Shown here: in pieces, positions 1-6,447 of the stretch
Numbering within the stretch: position 1 is the stretch's first letter
How the letters are laid out: each line of letters starts with the position of its first letter
DNA from: CAYJPV01 sp964547975
Lineage (GTDB): Bacteria; Acidobacteriota; Vicinamibacteria; Vicinamibacterales; JAKQTR01
Direction of reading: 5' to 3'
Assembly (NCBI GenBank): GCA_964547975.1
Contig: CAZJRM010000102.1
Location: forward strand, 1 to 18,079
DNA: 18,079 nt
The notes under the pieces: generated by a model
What the model was told of the DNA's origin: nothing
The model's input: only the letters and a program-made list of their open reading frames with translations
Database searches by the model: none
Translations under genes and position numbers: made by a program

Positions 1-16
1 CGGGCTGTTCGGCCCG
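1..16. other. Short inverted repeat at the window edge
   Basis: CGGGC (1-5) and GCCCG (12-16) flank a 6-base loop TGTTCG, which could be the tail hairpin of a gene lying before the window. There is no T run after it, so it is only noted. Confidence 0.2.
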
Positions 17-73
17 ATCCGGCTCGTCGCCGCTCCGGCGCCGGGCGGTACGATTTCCCGTTAGGATGTGCGC

Positions 74-1474
74 ATGGCAGACGACACTCTCGAAACGCAG
101 ACAGAGCCCGTCGAGGAATTCGAACGGAAGCCGGTGCCCGAACGGGCGTGGCTGGGATTCCGCAGCTTCGTCGGACAGTACGCCGGCGAACACACCGCGG
201 GCACCGAGTTGATGATTGGCCCGCTCTTCGTCGCCTCGGGCGTGAGCGCTGCGGCGGTGGTCGGCGGGCTGCTCGTCGGCAACCTGCTCGCGGTGTTGAG
301 CTGGATGTTCCTGACGGCGCCGATTGCCGTCCGGGCGCGCATGACCTTGTACTACCAGCTCGAGAAGATCTGCGGGCGGCGGCTCGTCACGGCGTACAAC
401 CTGGCCAACGGCGTCATGTTCTGCTTCCTGGCTGGCGCGATGGTCACGGTCAACGCCACGGCCGTGGGGATCTGGTTCGACATCGCCATGCCGGGGCTGA
501 ACGATCTATACCCGAGCAGCCTGGGCTGGGTGCTGACCGTGGGCGTCATGGGCGTGCTCATCACGATCGTCGCCGCCTACGGCTACAAGATGGTCGCGCG
601 CATCGCCAACCTCGCCGCCCCGTGGATGGTGCTGATCTTCCTCTCGTTCGGCATCATCGGCGCGCGGCAGCTCGGCATCGACTCGGTCGGCGGGTTCTGG
701 TCGCAGGCCCAGACGCTGATCTGGAAAGGCGGCGACCCGCTGCCGGGCCAGGTGAAGTTCACGTTCTGGCACGTCATGTTCTTCGCCTGGTTCTGCAACA
801 TGGCGATGCACATCGGCATGGCGGACCTGAGCGTCTTCCGCTACGCGAAGAAGTCCTGGTACGCGGCCGGCACGGCCGCGGGGATGTACCTCGGGCACTT
901 CATCGCGTGGCTCGCCGCGTCGATCCTCTACGCCCTGCAATTGCACACGACGCCCGAGAACACCAACGTGCTGCCGGGACCGCTGGCCTACAACGCCGTT
1001 GGCATCGCCGGCCTCGTCTGCGTCATCGTGGCCGGCTGGACCACGGCCAACCCGACCATCTACCGCGCGGGACTCGCCTTCCAGGCGATCAAGCCGTCGT
1101 GGTCGCGGTACCGGGTCACCATGGTCACTGGTGCCCTGGCGACGGTGGCCGGCATGTTCCCCGCCATCGCCATGAAGCTGCTCGACTTCGTCGCGCTCTA
1201 CGGCCTGGTCCTGATGCCGATGGGAGCGGTCGTCTTCGTCGACTTCTGGCTGGCGAAACGGTTCGGCTTCCGGAACAACTACGCGGAGTCCAGCGGAGTC
1301 TCCATCAACTGGGCGGCCGGACTTGCGTGGGTGGTCACGCTGGTGGGCTGTCTCACGCTGGTGCGCCTCGGCGTGGCCCAGATCTACTTCGTCGGGTTGC
1401 CTGGCTGGTTCGCGGCGGCCACGCTCTACGTCGTGCTGAGTCGGCTGGTGCAGGCGAAGGAGGTGGGGCGATGA
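74..1474 (+). CDS. NCS1-family (purine-cytosine permease-like) membrane transporter
   Basis: The 466-residue protein has a charged N-terminal tail of about 25 residues followed by roughly 12 hydrophobic segments. The early GTELMIGPLFVASGV stretch and the later GWTTANPTIYRAGLAFQ stretch fit the nucleobase:cation symporter-1 (APC) fold. Such carriers bring nucleobases, vitamins or related small molecules across the inner membrane with H+ or Na+. The substrate cannot be read from sequence, and with sugar genes around it a sugar-derived or nucleoside ligand is only a guess. A GTG at 68 is in frame, but ATG at 74 is preferred because AGGA at 63-66 lies 7 bases before it and only 1 base before the GTG. 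The stop overlaps the next gene by ATGA, so the two are translationally coupled. The family is fairly sure; the substrate is unknown. Confidence 0.8.
   Translation: MADDTLETQTEPVEEFERKPVPERAWLGFRSFVGQYAGEHTAGTELMIGPLFVASGVSAAAVVGGLLVGNLLAVLSWMFLTAPIAVRARMTLYYQLEKICGRRLVTAYNLANGVMFCFLAGAMVTVNATAVGIWFDIAMPGLNDLYPSSLGWVLTVGVMGVLITIVAAYGYKMVARIANLAAPWMVLIFLSFGIIGARQLGIDSVGGFWSQAQTLIWKGGDPLPGQVKFTFWHVMFFAWFCNMAMHIGMADLSVFRYAKKSWYAAGTAAGMYLGHFIAWLAASILYALQLHTTPENTNVLPGPLAYNAVGIAGLVCVIVAGWTTANPTIYRAGLAFQAIKPSWSRYRVTMVTGALATVAGMFPAIAMKLLDFVALYGLVLMPMGAVVFVDFWLAKRFGFRNNYAESSGVSINWAAGLAWVVTLVGCLTLVRLGVAQIYFVGLPGWFAAATLYVVLSRLVQAKEVGR
1457..1464 (+). promoter_or_regulatory. Strong Shine-Dalgarno for the 54-aa gene
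   Basis: AAGGAGGT lies inside the 3' end of the permease gene, 6 bases before the ATG at 1471. It is the longest match to the 16S anti-SD that I noted in the window and supports the small ORF as a real gene. Confidence 0.7.
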
Positions 1475-1635
1475 AACGTCTGGCGAAACTCGTGTCCGGC
1501 GTGGCGCTGGTGGCCACCATCGTGCCGCCGGTGCTCTTCTTCAACGGAACGCTGACCCTGGCCCAGACACACACGTGGATGCTCGCGGCCACCGTCGCGT
1601 GGTTCGTGGCCACCCCGCTCTGGATGGACCGGTGA
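1471..1635 (+). CDS. Small two-helix membrane protein (54 aa), unknown function
   Basis: This short ORF encodes 54 residues with two hydrophobic stretches, about residues 7-25 and 34-51, separated by a short polar turn. It ends in the aromatic/proline-rich segment WFVATPLWMDR. Its ATG overlaps the stop of the permease gene (ATGA), and a full-strength Shine-Dalgarno AAGGAGGT lies at 1457-1464, 6 bases upstream. That combination makes it very likely to be translated together with the transporter. I do not recognise a named family. A small accessory or stabilising subunit of the permease is a reasonable inference, with no direct proof. It ends 20 bp before the stop of the convergent aldo/keto reductase gene. 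Confidence 0.75.
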   Translation: MKRLAKLVSGVALVATIVPPVLFFNGTLTLAQTHTWMLAATVAWFVATPLWMDR

Positions 1636-1655
1636 CCTTCCGCCCGGCGGGGTGG

Positions 1656-2750
1656 CTACGTCCGATCGAAGAACTTGTAGAACATCGCCTGCCGGGCCAC
1701 GGGTTCCGCCTTGGCGGCGATGGCGGTCATCTGGCTGGCGCTGAGTGGCGTGAACTCCCGGGCCAGGCGCACGTTCTCTTCCAGCTGGGCGACCGTGTCG
1801 ACACCGACGATCGCGGTGCTGATCGGGAGTGAAAGCGCGTAGTACATCGCCTCGCGCATGTTCAGCGTACCAGCGCTCGTCGCGATGACGGCGCTGCCTT
1901 CCCACGAGCGCTTCTGTTCCGCTTCGGGCGGGGGGACGTAACTCGACAGGATGCGGCGGCGCCCTGTGAGCTTCATGGCGATGATGCCCATCTGGCGCTC
2001 GACGGCCAGGGGGAGCAGCGTCTCTTCGAAGCTGTGGTGGAATCGCTCCGCGGCGTTGACCGCCAGCAGCACCGTGTCGAAAGGGTAACGGCGGATGGCC
2101 TCGATCAGGCAGTCAGGCCGGAAATGGCCCGTGATGCCGAGGTGTTTGACGAGGCCCTGGTCCTTGGCGCGGATCAGGGCCTCCATGGCTCCGCCCCTGG
2201 CGAAGACCTCCTCGAGGTCGCCCATCGTGCCGAGGTCGTGGAGCTGCCAGCAGTCCAGGTGATCGGTCTGGAGCAGTCCGAGCGATCGGTCGAGCATCCG
2301 CAAGGACGCGTCGCGCGTACGTTCCTTCGTCTTGCTCGCGAGAAAGGCGTCCTGCCGGCGCCGCTTCATCACGTGGCCGATGTACTGCTCGCTCCAGCGC
2401 TCGGGGCCGCCGTAGATGGAGGACGTGTCGATGTAGTTCACGCCCAGGTCGAGCGCCCGCTCGATGATCGGCACGGCGTTGGCGTCGTTCGCGGGTCGCT
2501 CGAGGGCAGATTGGCCACCGAGGCTGAAGATGCCGACCTTGACACCCGTTCTGCCCAGGTTGCGCGTCGGCATGGCGTCTGCCGGCGCATCGCCCGGGCT
2601 TCGGACCATTCTGCCGGGATGCGCGGCGGACGTTTCCCCGCCGGCGCTGATCGTCTGGCCTGCGACCGCGGCCGCGACCGCACCGCCGAAGCGAAGGAAG
2701 TCCCGTCGGCTCTGTGATGGGATGGGCGGTCGGTCCTGCGCGTTGTCCAT
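1656..2750 (-). CDS. Aldo/keto reductase with twin-arginine signal
   Basis: The 364-residue protein begins with a Tat signal: SRRDFLRFGG at residues 14-23, then an alanine-rich hydrophobic run to about residue 36. The AKR barrel starts near residue 60 (MPTRNLGRTGVKV). The catalytic tetrad is visible: D108 in NYIDTSSIYGG, Y113, K140 in FLASKT and H171 in WQLHDLG. AKRs reduce aldehydes or ketones, or oxidise sugars, with NAD(P)H. Tat export of a folded, cofactor-loaded enzyme to the periplasm is inferred from the signal. An in-frame ATG at 2846 exists, but ATG at 2750 is chosen because GGAGG stands 5 bases before it and the Tat motif then falls at the usual distance. The broken AraC regulator lies 99 bp upstream on the same strand. 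The substrate is unknown. Confidence 0.85.
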   Translation of the reverse strand: MDNAQDRPPIPSQSRRDFLRFGGAVAAAVAGQTISAGGETSAAHPGRMVRSPGDAPADAMPTRNLGRTGVKVGIFSLGGQSALERPANDANAVPIIERALDLGVNYIDTSSIYGGPERWSEQYIGHVMKRRRQDAFLASKTKERTRDASLRMLDRSLGLLQTDHLDCWQLHDLGTMGDLEEVFARGGAMEALIRAKDQGLVKHLGITGHFRPDCLIEAIRRYPFDTVLLAVNAAERFHHSFEETLLPLAVERQMGIIAMKLTGRRRILSSYVPPPEAEQKRSWEGSAVIATSAGTLNMREAMYYALSLPISTAIVGVDTVAQLEENVRLAREFTPLSASQMTAIAAKAEPVARQAMFYKFFDRT

Positions 2751-2755
2751 GTCGT

Positions 2756-2760
2756 CCTCC
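2756..2760 (-). promoter_or_regulatory. Shine-Dalgarno deciding the aldo/keto reductase start
   Basis: On the minus strand GGAGG sits 5 bases before the ATG at 2750. The same GGAGG plus 5-base spacing occurs before the GH97 and GH42 genes, so this is the local style of ribosome site. Confidence 0.7.
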
Positions 2761-2849
2761 GATGGCGGAGCGTAGAATGCACCAGCCTGACCGCCTCCGC
2801 AAGGTCGGCCGAGCCACCCCGGTCGAGATACGCCGGTCGAGCCCACTTC

Positions 2850-3699
2850 CTATCGAAGCCGGCGGAAGTCCGCCGGTGACACGCCCAGCACGGCGCGGAA
2901 GACCCGCGAGAAATGGAACGGGTCGGTGAACCCCGCCTCGGCCGCCACCTGTTTGACGAGCGCCCCGGTCTGCTGCAGGCGCTCGGCCGCGTAGGTCATC
3001 TTGAGGCGGCGCAGGCACTGGAACGGGCTCTCGTGGTCGTAACGCCGGAAGAGCCGGCACAGGTACGCCTCGTCGACGTGGCACTCCGCGGCCGTCTGCC
3101 TGAGCGTGCGCAGCCGCAGGGCGTGCGCCTCGATGTGCCGCCGGCAGGCCTGGTAGGTGTCGAACGCCGGCGTATCGGTGCCTGCGGCCGGCGCCCGGGC
3201 CCCGGCCAGTCTCAGCACCAGGCACTCCAGCAGCTTCGCGCAGAGCGCGGCGCTCCCGCGGCGCGGATGCAGCCCGGCGTCGATCAACTCATCGAAGATC
3301 GGCTGGAGCGCGTGCGCCGGGTACACATCGGACACGCGCCCGGGGCCCAGGCCGCAGGACCGCAGCAACGGCTCCGCGCCGGCGCCGGCGAAATCGACGA
3401 AGTACTTCACCAGCGAATCGCCGGGCCGCGCCGCGATTCGCTGCGACACGCCGGGGCCGTAGGAGAAGACCCGGACGGCCGCCGAGCGTCACCTCGCCCG
3501 TACCGCGCAGGACGTACTCGATGGAGTAGAACGGAAACGTCTCCCGCTGGATGGCGTAATCCGGCGTGCTCTGCTCCCGCCCGCCGCACACGACGACGAG
3601 CGGGCGGGCGTTCGACGGCCGGAGGTCCAGGTAGAACCGCCGGGCCCCGGTGACATCCGCCGAAAAGAACGCCGGAGCGGGAAGGTCAAGAATCTCCAT
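2850..3699 (-). pseudogene. AraC-family transcriptional regulator, frameshifted
   Basis: The N-terminal half (ATG at 3699 down to about 3475) encodes about 75 residues of a cupin-like sensor domain ending in the pattern EVTLGGR. The reading frame then goes wrong. The continuation, RVFSYGPGVSQRI followed by LVKYFVDFAG, is found in another frame from about 3480 to 2850. That second part carries a complete AraC/XylS DNA-binding domain with two helix-turn-helix units (LRQTAAECHVDEAYLCRLF and the later VKQVAAEAGFTDPFHFSRVF) ending at the stop. Related regulators usually have about 6 more residues between GGR and VFSYGPG, so a short out-of-frame deletion (3n+2 bases) near 3470-3483 is the simplest reading. 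A sequencing or assembly error is possible. If intact, it would sense a sugar and control the neighbouring operons. Confidence 0.75.
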
Positions 3700-3709
3700 G
3701 TGCTGGTCA

Positions 3710-3739
3710 AGTATGTCTATTCCCGTCGAGCCGTGTCCA
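3710..3739 (-). promoter_or_regulatory. Weak candidate promoter of the AraC-type gene
   Basis: On the minus strand TGGACA (3734-3739) is followed after 18 bases by CATACT (3710-3715), 10 bases before the ATG at 3699. The matches to consensus are 5/6 and 4/6. The short leader and the lack of a Shine-Dalgarno would again imply a near-leaderless message. This is weak evidence. Confidence 0.3.
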
Positions 3740-3755
3740 CGGCATTGTGGGGTCC

Positions 3756-4805
3756 ATGACCGCCCGAACTCCCGCCATCGAAAAGGACATGCCCACAAGG
3801 AAGGACGACCTGCTGGTCATCACCGGCGCCGGCGGGTTCATCGCCGGCAACCTCGTCCGGTACTTCCGCCGCAAGGGGTTCACGCGGATCCGGGCCGTGG
3901 ACAAGAAACCGCTGGCCGAGTGGTACCTGCAGGTCCCCGGCGTCGAGAGCCTCTGCCTCGACGTCAGTCTCGAGGAGAATTGTCGCCGTGCCTGCGAGGG
4001 CGCGGTCGAGGTCTACAACCTGGCCGCCGACATGGGCGGCATGGGCTTCATCGAACGATTCCGCATCGAGTGCATGCGATCGATCCTGATCAACACGCAC
4101 ATGCTCGAGGCGGCGTACCGCGCGGGCGCGCGCCGGTACTTCTTCGCCAGTTCCGCCTGCGCCTACAACACCGAGTTGCAGAAGGACCCGAACGTCAGGG
4201 CCCTCAAGGAGTCCGACGCCTATCCCGCCATGGCCGAGCGCGGGTACGGCTGGGAGAAGCTGTTCTCCGAGCAGTTCTGCCAGGAGTACTGGCACGAACG
4301 CGGCATGAAGACCTTCATCGCGCGATTCCACAACGTCTACGGCCCCCACGGGACCTGGGACGGCGGCCGCGAGAAGGCGCCGGCCGCGATGTGTCGAAAG
4401 GTCATCGAAGCGATCGACCGCAGGAACCTCACCATCGACATCTGGGGCACGGGCGAACAGACCCGCAGCTTCACCTACGTCGACGACTGCGTGAAGGGCA
4501 TCGACATGATCACCCATTGCGACCGGCTCATCGCCACGCCCATCAACCTGGGGTCGAGCGAGATGGTGTCGATCAACACGCTGGTGAGCAAGGTCGAGCG
4601 CATCGCCGGCGTGACCATGAATCGCACCTACACACCGGACGCGCCGCTGGGCGTGGCAGGCCGCAACTCCGACAACACCTTCATCAGGAAGGTCTTGAAG
4701 TGGGAACCGGCCACGCCGCTCGACAAGGGCCTGGCGGTGACCTACAAGTGGATCCAGAGCCAGTACGATCGGCGCAGGCGCGGGCAGCGCGTCGGCATCG
4801 GCTAG
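3756..4805 (+). CDS. GDP-mannose 3,5-epimerase-like extended SDR
   Basis: The 349-residue protein opens with a Rossmann glycine motif, GAGGFIAG (residues 24-31). It shares the diagnostic features of GDP-mannose 3,5-epimerase, best known as the plant ascorbate-pathway enzyme making GDP-L-galactose: NLAADMGGMGF (88-98), ASSAC with catalytic C135, Y164/K168 in YGWEK, ARFHNVYGPHGTW (189-201), GGREKAPAA with K207, and RGNSD-like GRNSDN near the C-terminus. All expected catalytic residues are present. The substrate may be GDP-mannose or another NDP-sugar. The start is uncertain: GTG 3747, ATG 3756 and ATG 3789 are in frame, and none has a well-spaced ribosome site. It heads a four-gene operon, 9 bp before the kinase gene. 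Enzyme family is confident; in vivo substrate is inferred. Confidence 0.85.
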   Translation: MTARTPAIEKDMPTRKDDLLVITGAGGFIAGNLVRYFRRKGFTRIRAVDKKPLAEWYLQVPGVESLCLDVSLEENCRRACEGAVEVYNLAADMGGMGFIERFRIECMRSILINTHMLEAAYRAGARRYFFASSACAYNTELQKDPNVRALKESDAYPAMAERGYGWEKLFSEQFCQEYWHERGMKTFIARFHNVYGPHGTWDGGREKAPAAMCRKVIEAIDRRNLTIDIWGTGEQTRSFTYVDDCVKGIDMITHCDRLIATPINLGSSEMVSINTLVSKVERIAGVTMNRTYTPDAPLGVAGRNSDNTFIRKVLKWEPATPLDKGLAVTYKWIQSQYDRRRRGQRVGIG

Positions 4806-4814
4806 GGCGACGCC

Positions 4815-5615
4815 ATGGGCACGCCAGCCACCACACTGCGTCGCGCGCTCGGCACGATCCCGTACCGCCTGCAACTCGCGGGCGGCTGGATCGATCAGCC
4901 GTTCGTCTCACGCCTCAACCCCGACGCGCCCGGTTCGATGGTCGTGGCGCAGATCGTCCCCGAGTTCCGGCCGATGGACCGGTCCGGGCTGGCCACCGGC
5001 ACCCGCGCGGTCGCGACCGCGCTCTGGAACGGCCGGCTGCCCCGGCGCCGCCCCGAGGCGCTCGTTCGCGAACTGTACGACGCCGAAAACGCGGGCAAGG
5101 CTGATCCCAGCGGTTCGCAGGACATGATCGGCATCGTCTACCCCGGCATCAACCGCCTCGACTACGACGCCGACGTTCATGGCGGCATCTACCCCGCCAG
5201 GATCGAGTCGCTGAACGACGCCCGCACGGCGCGATGGCTCGGAGACGTGCTCCACCTGCTGCCCGTCGAACCGCGGCCCCCCGGCTACTCGCCCCTCGGC
5301 ATCCAGCACCTGTCTCCCCGCCGGGTCGCCCGCCTCGGACGTTCCGGCCGGGACTGTTTCGACGCCATCCGACGCCGCGACGTGCGTGCGCTTGGCGCCT
5401 CGTTCAACGAGACCATGCGCTGCTGGGCCGCCATGTTGCCGCACGTGGTCGCGCACCCGCTCATCACGGTCGATCTCGCCCGGCTGTTGCGCGCCTACCA
5501 GCGCGCCTATCCCGGGGCCATGTATTCCGGCTGCGGCGGCGGGTACCTCATCGTCGCGTCCGAGCGGCCGGTCCCCGGTGCGTTCCGCGTCACGATCCGG
5601 ACGGCCTCGTCGTGA
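4815..5615 (+). CDS. GHMP-fold sugar kinase, short and divergent
   Basis: The 266-residue protein shows the three GHMP landmarks. The substrate motif RLQLAGGWIDQPF is at 18-30. An ATP-loop region, RSGLATGTRA, is at 56-65. SGCGGGYLIVAS, the C-terminal glycine motif, is at 238-249. G100-S-Q-D103 supplies the likely catalytic aspartate. The loop departs from the usual SGLGSSAA form (Gly to Ala, Ser-Ser to Gly-Thr), and the protein is shorter than typical galactokinases or heptose kinases (about 320-390 aa). By family it would phosphorylate a sugar, often at C1. The ATG at 4815 follows AGGG at 4804-4807 by 7 bases. Its last bases overlap the nucleotidylyltransferase start (GTGA), so the two proteins are probably made in equal amounts and may act in sequence. 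Inactivity or altered nucleotide use cannot be excluded. Confidence 0.7.
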   Translation: MGTPATTLRRALGTIPYRLQLAGGWIDQPFVSRLNPDAPGSMVVAQIVPEFRPMDRSGLATGTRAVATALWNGRLPRRRPEALVRELYDAENAGKADPSGSQDMIGIVYPGINRLDYDADVHGGIYPARIESLNDARTARWLGDVLHLLPVEPRPPGYSPLGIQHLSPRRVARLGRSGRDCFDAIRRRDVRALGASFNETMRCWAAMLPHVVAHPLITVDLARLLRAYQRAYPGAMYSGCGGGYLIVASERPVPGAFRVTIRTASS

Positions 5616-6433
5616 ACGCCCCGGCTCGTGTGATCGTGACCGGCCCGTTCGATGACCTCCGGGCACGGGACGTACGGTTCCTGCAGGAGGCAGCCTCGTT
5701 CGGCCCGCTGACCGCCTTGGTCTGGCCGGATGCCGTCGTCGAGGCACGGGACGGGCACGCGCCGAAGTTCCCTCTCGCCGAGCGGCTGTACTTCCTTCGG
5801 GCGCTGCGATACGTCGATCAGGCACGAGCCTGGGAGGCCGCGGACGACGCGGGCCCGACGTCAGGCGGCAGCCACGATGGAACCGTCCTGGTCCTGCGCG
5901 AGGCACAACGGGATGACGCGCTCGTGGCCGCCTGCCTCGCATGCGGTTTCGGATGCCACGTGCTCCCTGAGGCGTCGCTCGACGGCTTCCCCGCCCCGCC
6001 GCCGCGCCCGGTGGACGCCGGCCTGAAGAAGGTCATCGTCTCGGGGTCGTTCGACTGGTTCCACACGGGGCACATCCGGTTCCTCGAGGAAGCCAGCCGC
6101 TATGGCTCACTCTTCGCCGTCGTCGGACACGACGAGAACATCCGGCGGCTCAAGGGCGACGGGCACCCGTTGCTCGGCGAAGACGAGCGCCGCTACATGG
6201 TGGGATCGATCCGGTTCGTCACGCAGGCCCTGATCTCGACCGGGCACGGCTGGCTCGACGCCGAACCGGACATTCAGGCCATCGCGCCGGACATCTACGT
6301 CGTCAACGACGACGGCGACAAGGGCGGCAAACGGGCGTTCTGCGAGGCGCGCGGCATCGCGTACGTCGTGCTCGCCAGGACACCGGCCCCGGGGCTGCCC
6401 CCGCGCAGCAGCACGGCACTCCGCGGATTCTGA
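5612..6433 (+). CDS. Tandem-domain HIGH-type nucleotidylyltransferase
   Basis: The 273-residue protein has two cytidylyltransferase-like domains. The C-terminal one (about residues 138-273) is canonical: VIVSGSFDWFHTGH with the HxGH motif at 151-154, then FLEEASRYGSLFAVVGHDENI, a KGDGHP loop at 181-186, DIYVVNDDGDKGGK, and RSSTALR at 265-271 matching the family's terminal nucleotide-binding motif. The N-terminal part (residues 6-70) repeats the same pattern, VIVTGPFDDLRARDVRFLQEA, but RARD replaces HTGH, so it is probably catalytically dead. By family the active domain joins CTP or ATP to a phosphorylated sugar or polyol. The start is GTG at 5612, overlapping the kinase stop; this puts the first domain exactly at the N-terminus. 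It is followed after 14 bp by the fucosidase gene. The fold is sure; the substrate is unknown. Confidence 0.8.
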   Translation: MNAPARVIVTGPFDDLRARDVRFLQEAASFGPLTALVWPDAVVEARDGHAPKFPLAERLYFLRALRYVDQARAWEAADDAGPTSGGSHDGTVLVLREAQRDDALVAACLACGFGCHVLPEASLDGFPAPPPRPVDAGLKKVIVSGSFDWFHTGHIRFLEEASRYGSLFAVVGHDENIRRLKGDGHPLLGEDERRYMVGSIRFVTQALISTGHGWLDAEPDIQAIAPDIYVVNDDGDKGGKRAFCEARGIAYVVLARTPAPGLPPRSSTALRGF

Positions 6434-6447
6434 GAAGGGACCACGCC

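Noticed and set aside
26..67. Promoter for the NCS1 gene using TACGAT or TAGGAT as -10
   Set aside because: Neither has a recognisable -35 box at 16-18 bp; matches are only 4/6.
1636..1655. GC-rich inverted repeat CCGCCCGGCGG between convergent genes as a terminator
   Set aside because: The stem is only about 4 bp with a 3-base loop and no T run on either strand.
2778..2810. Promoter for the aldo/keto reductase (TTGCGG, 17 bp, CATTCT on the minus strand)
   Set aside because: The spacing is right but both boxes match only 3/6, within chance expectation.
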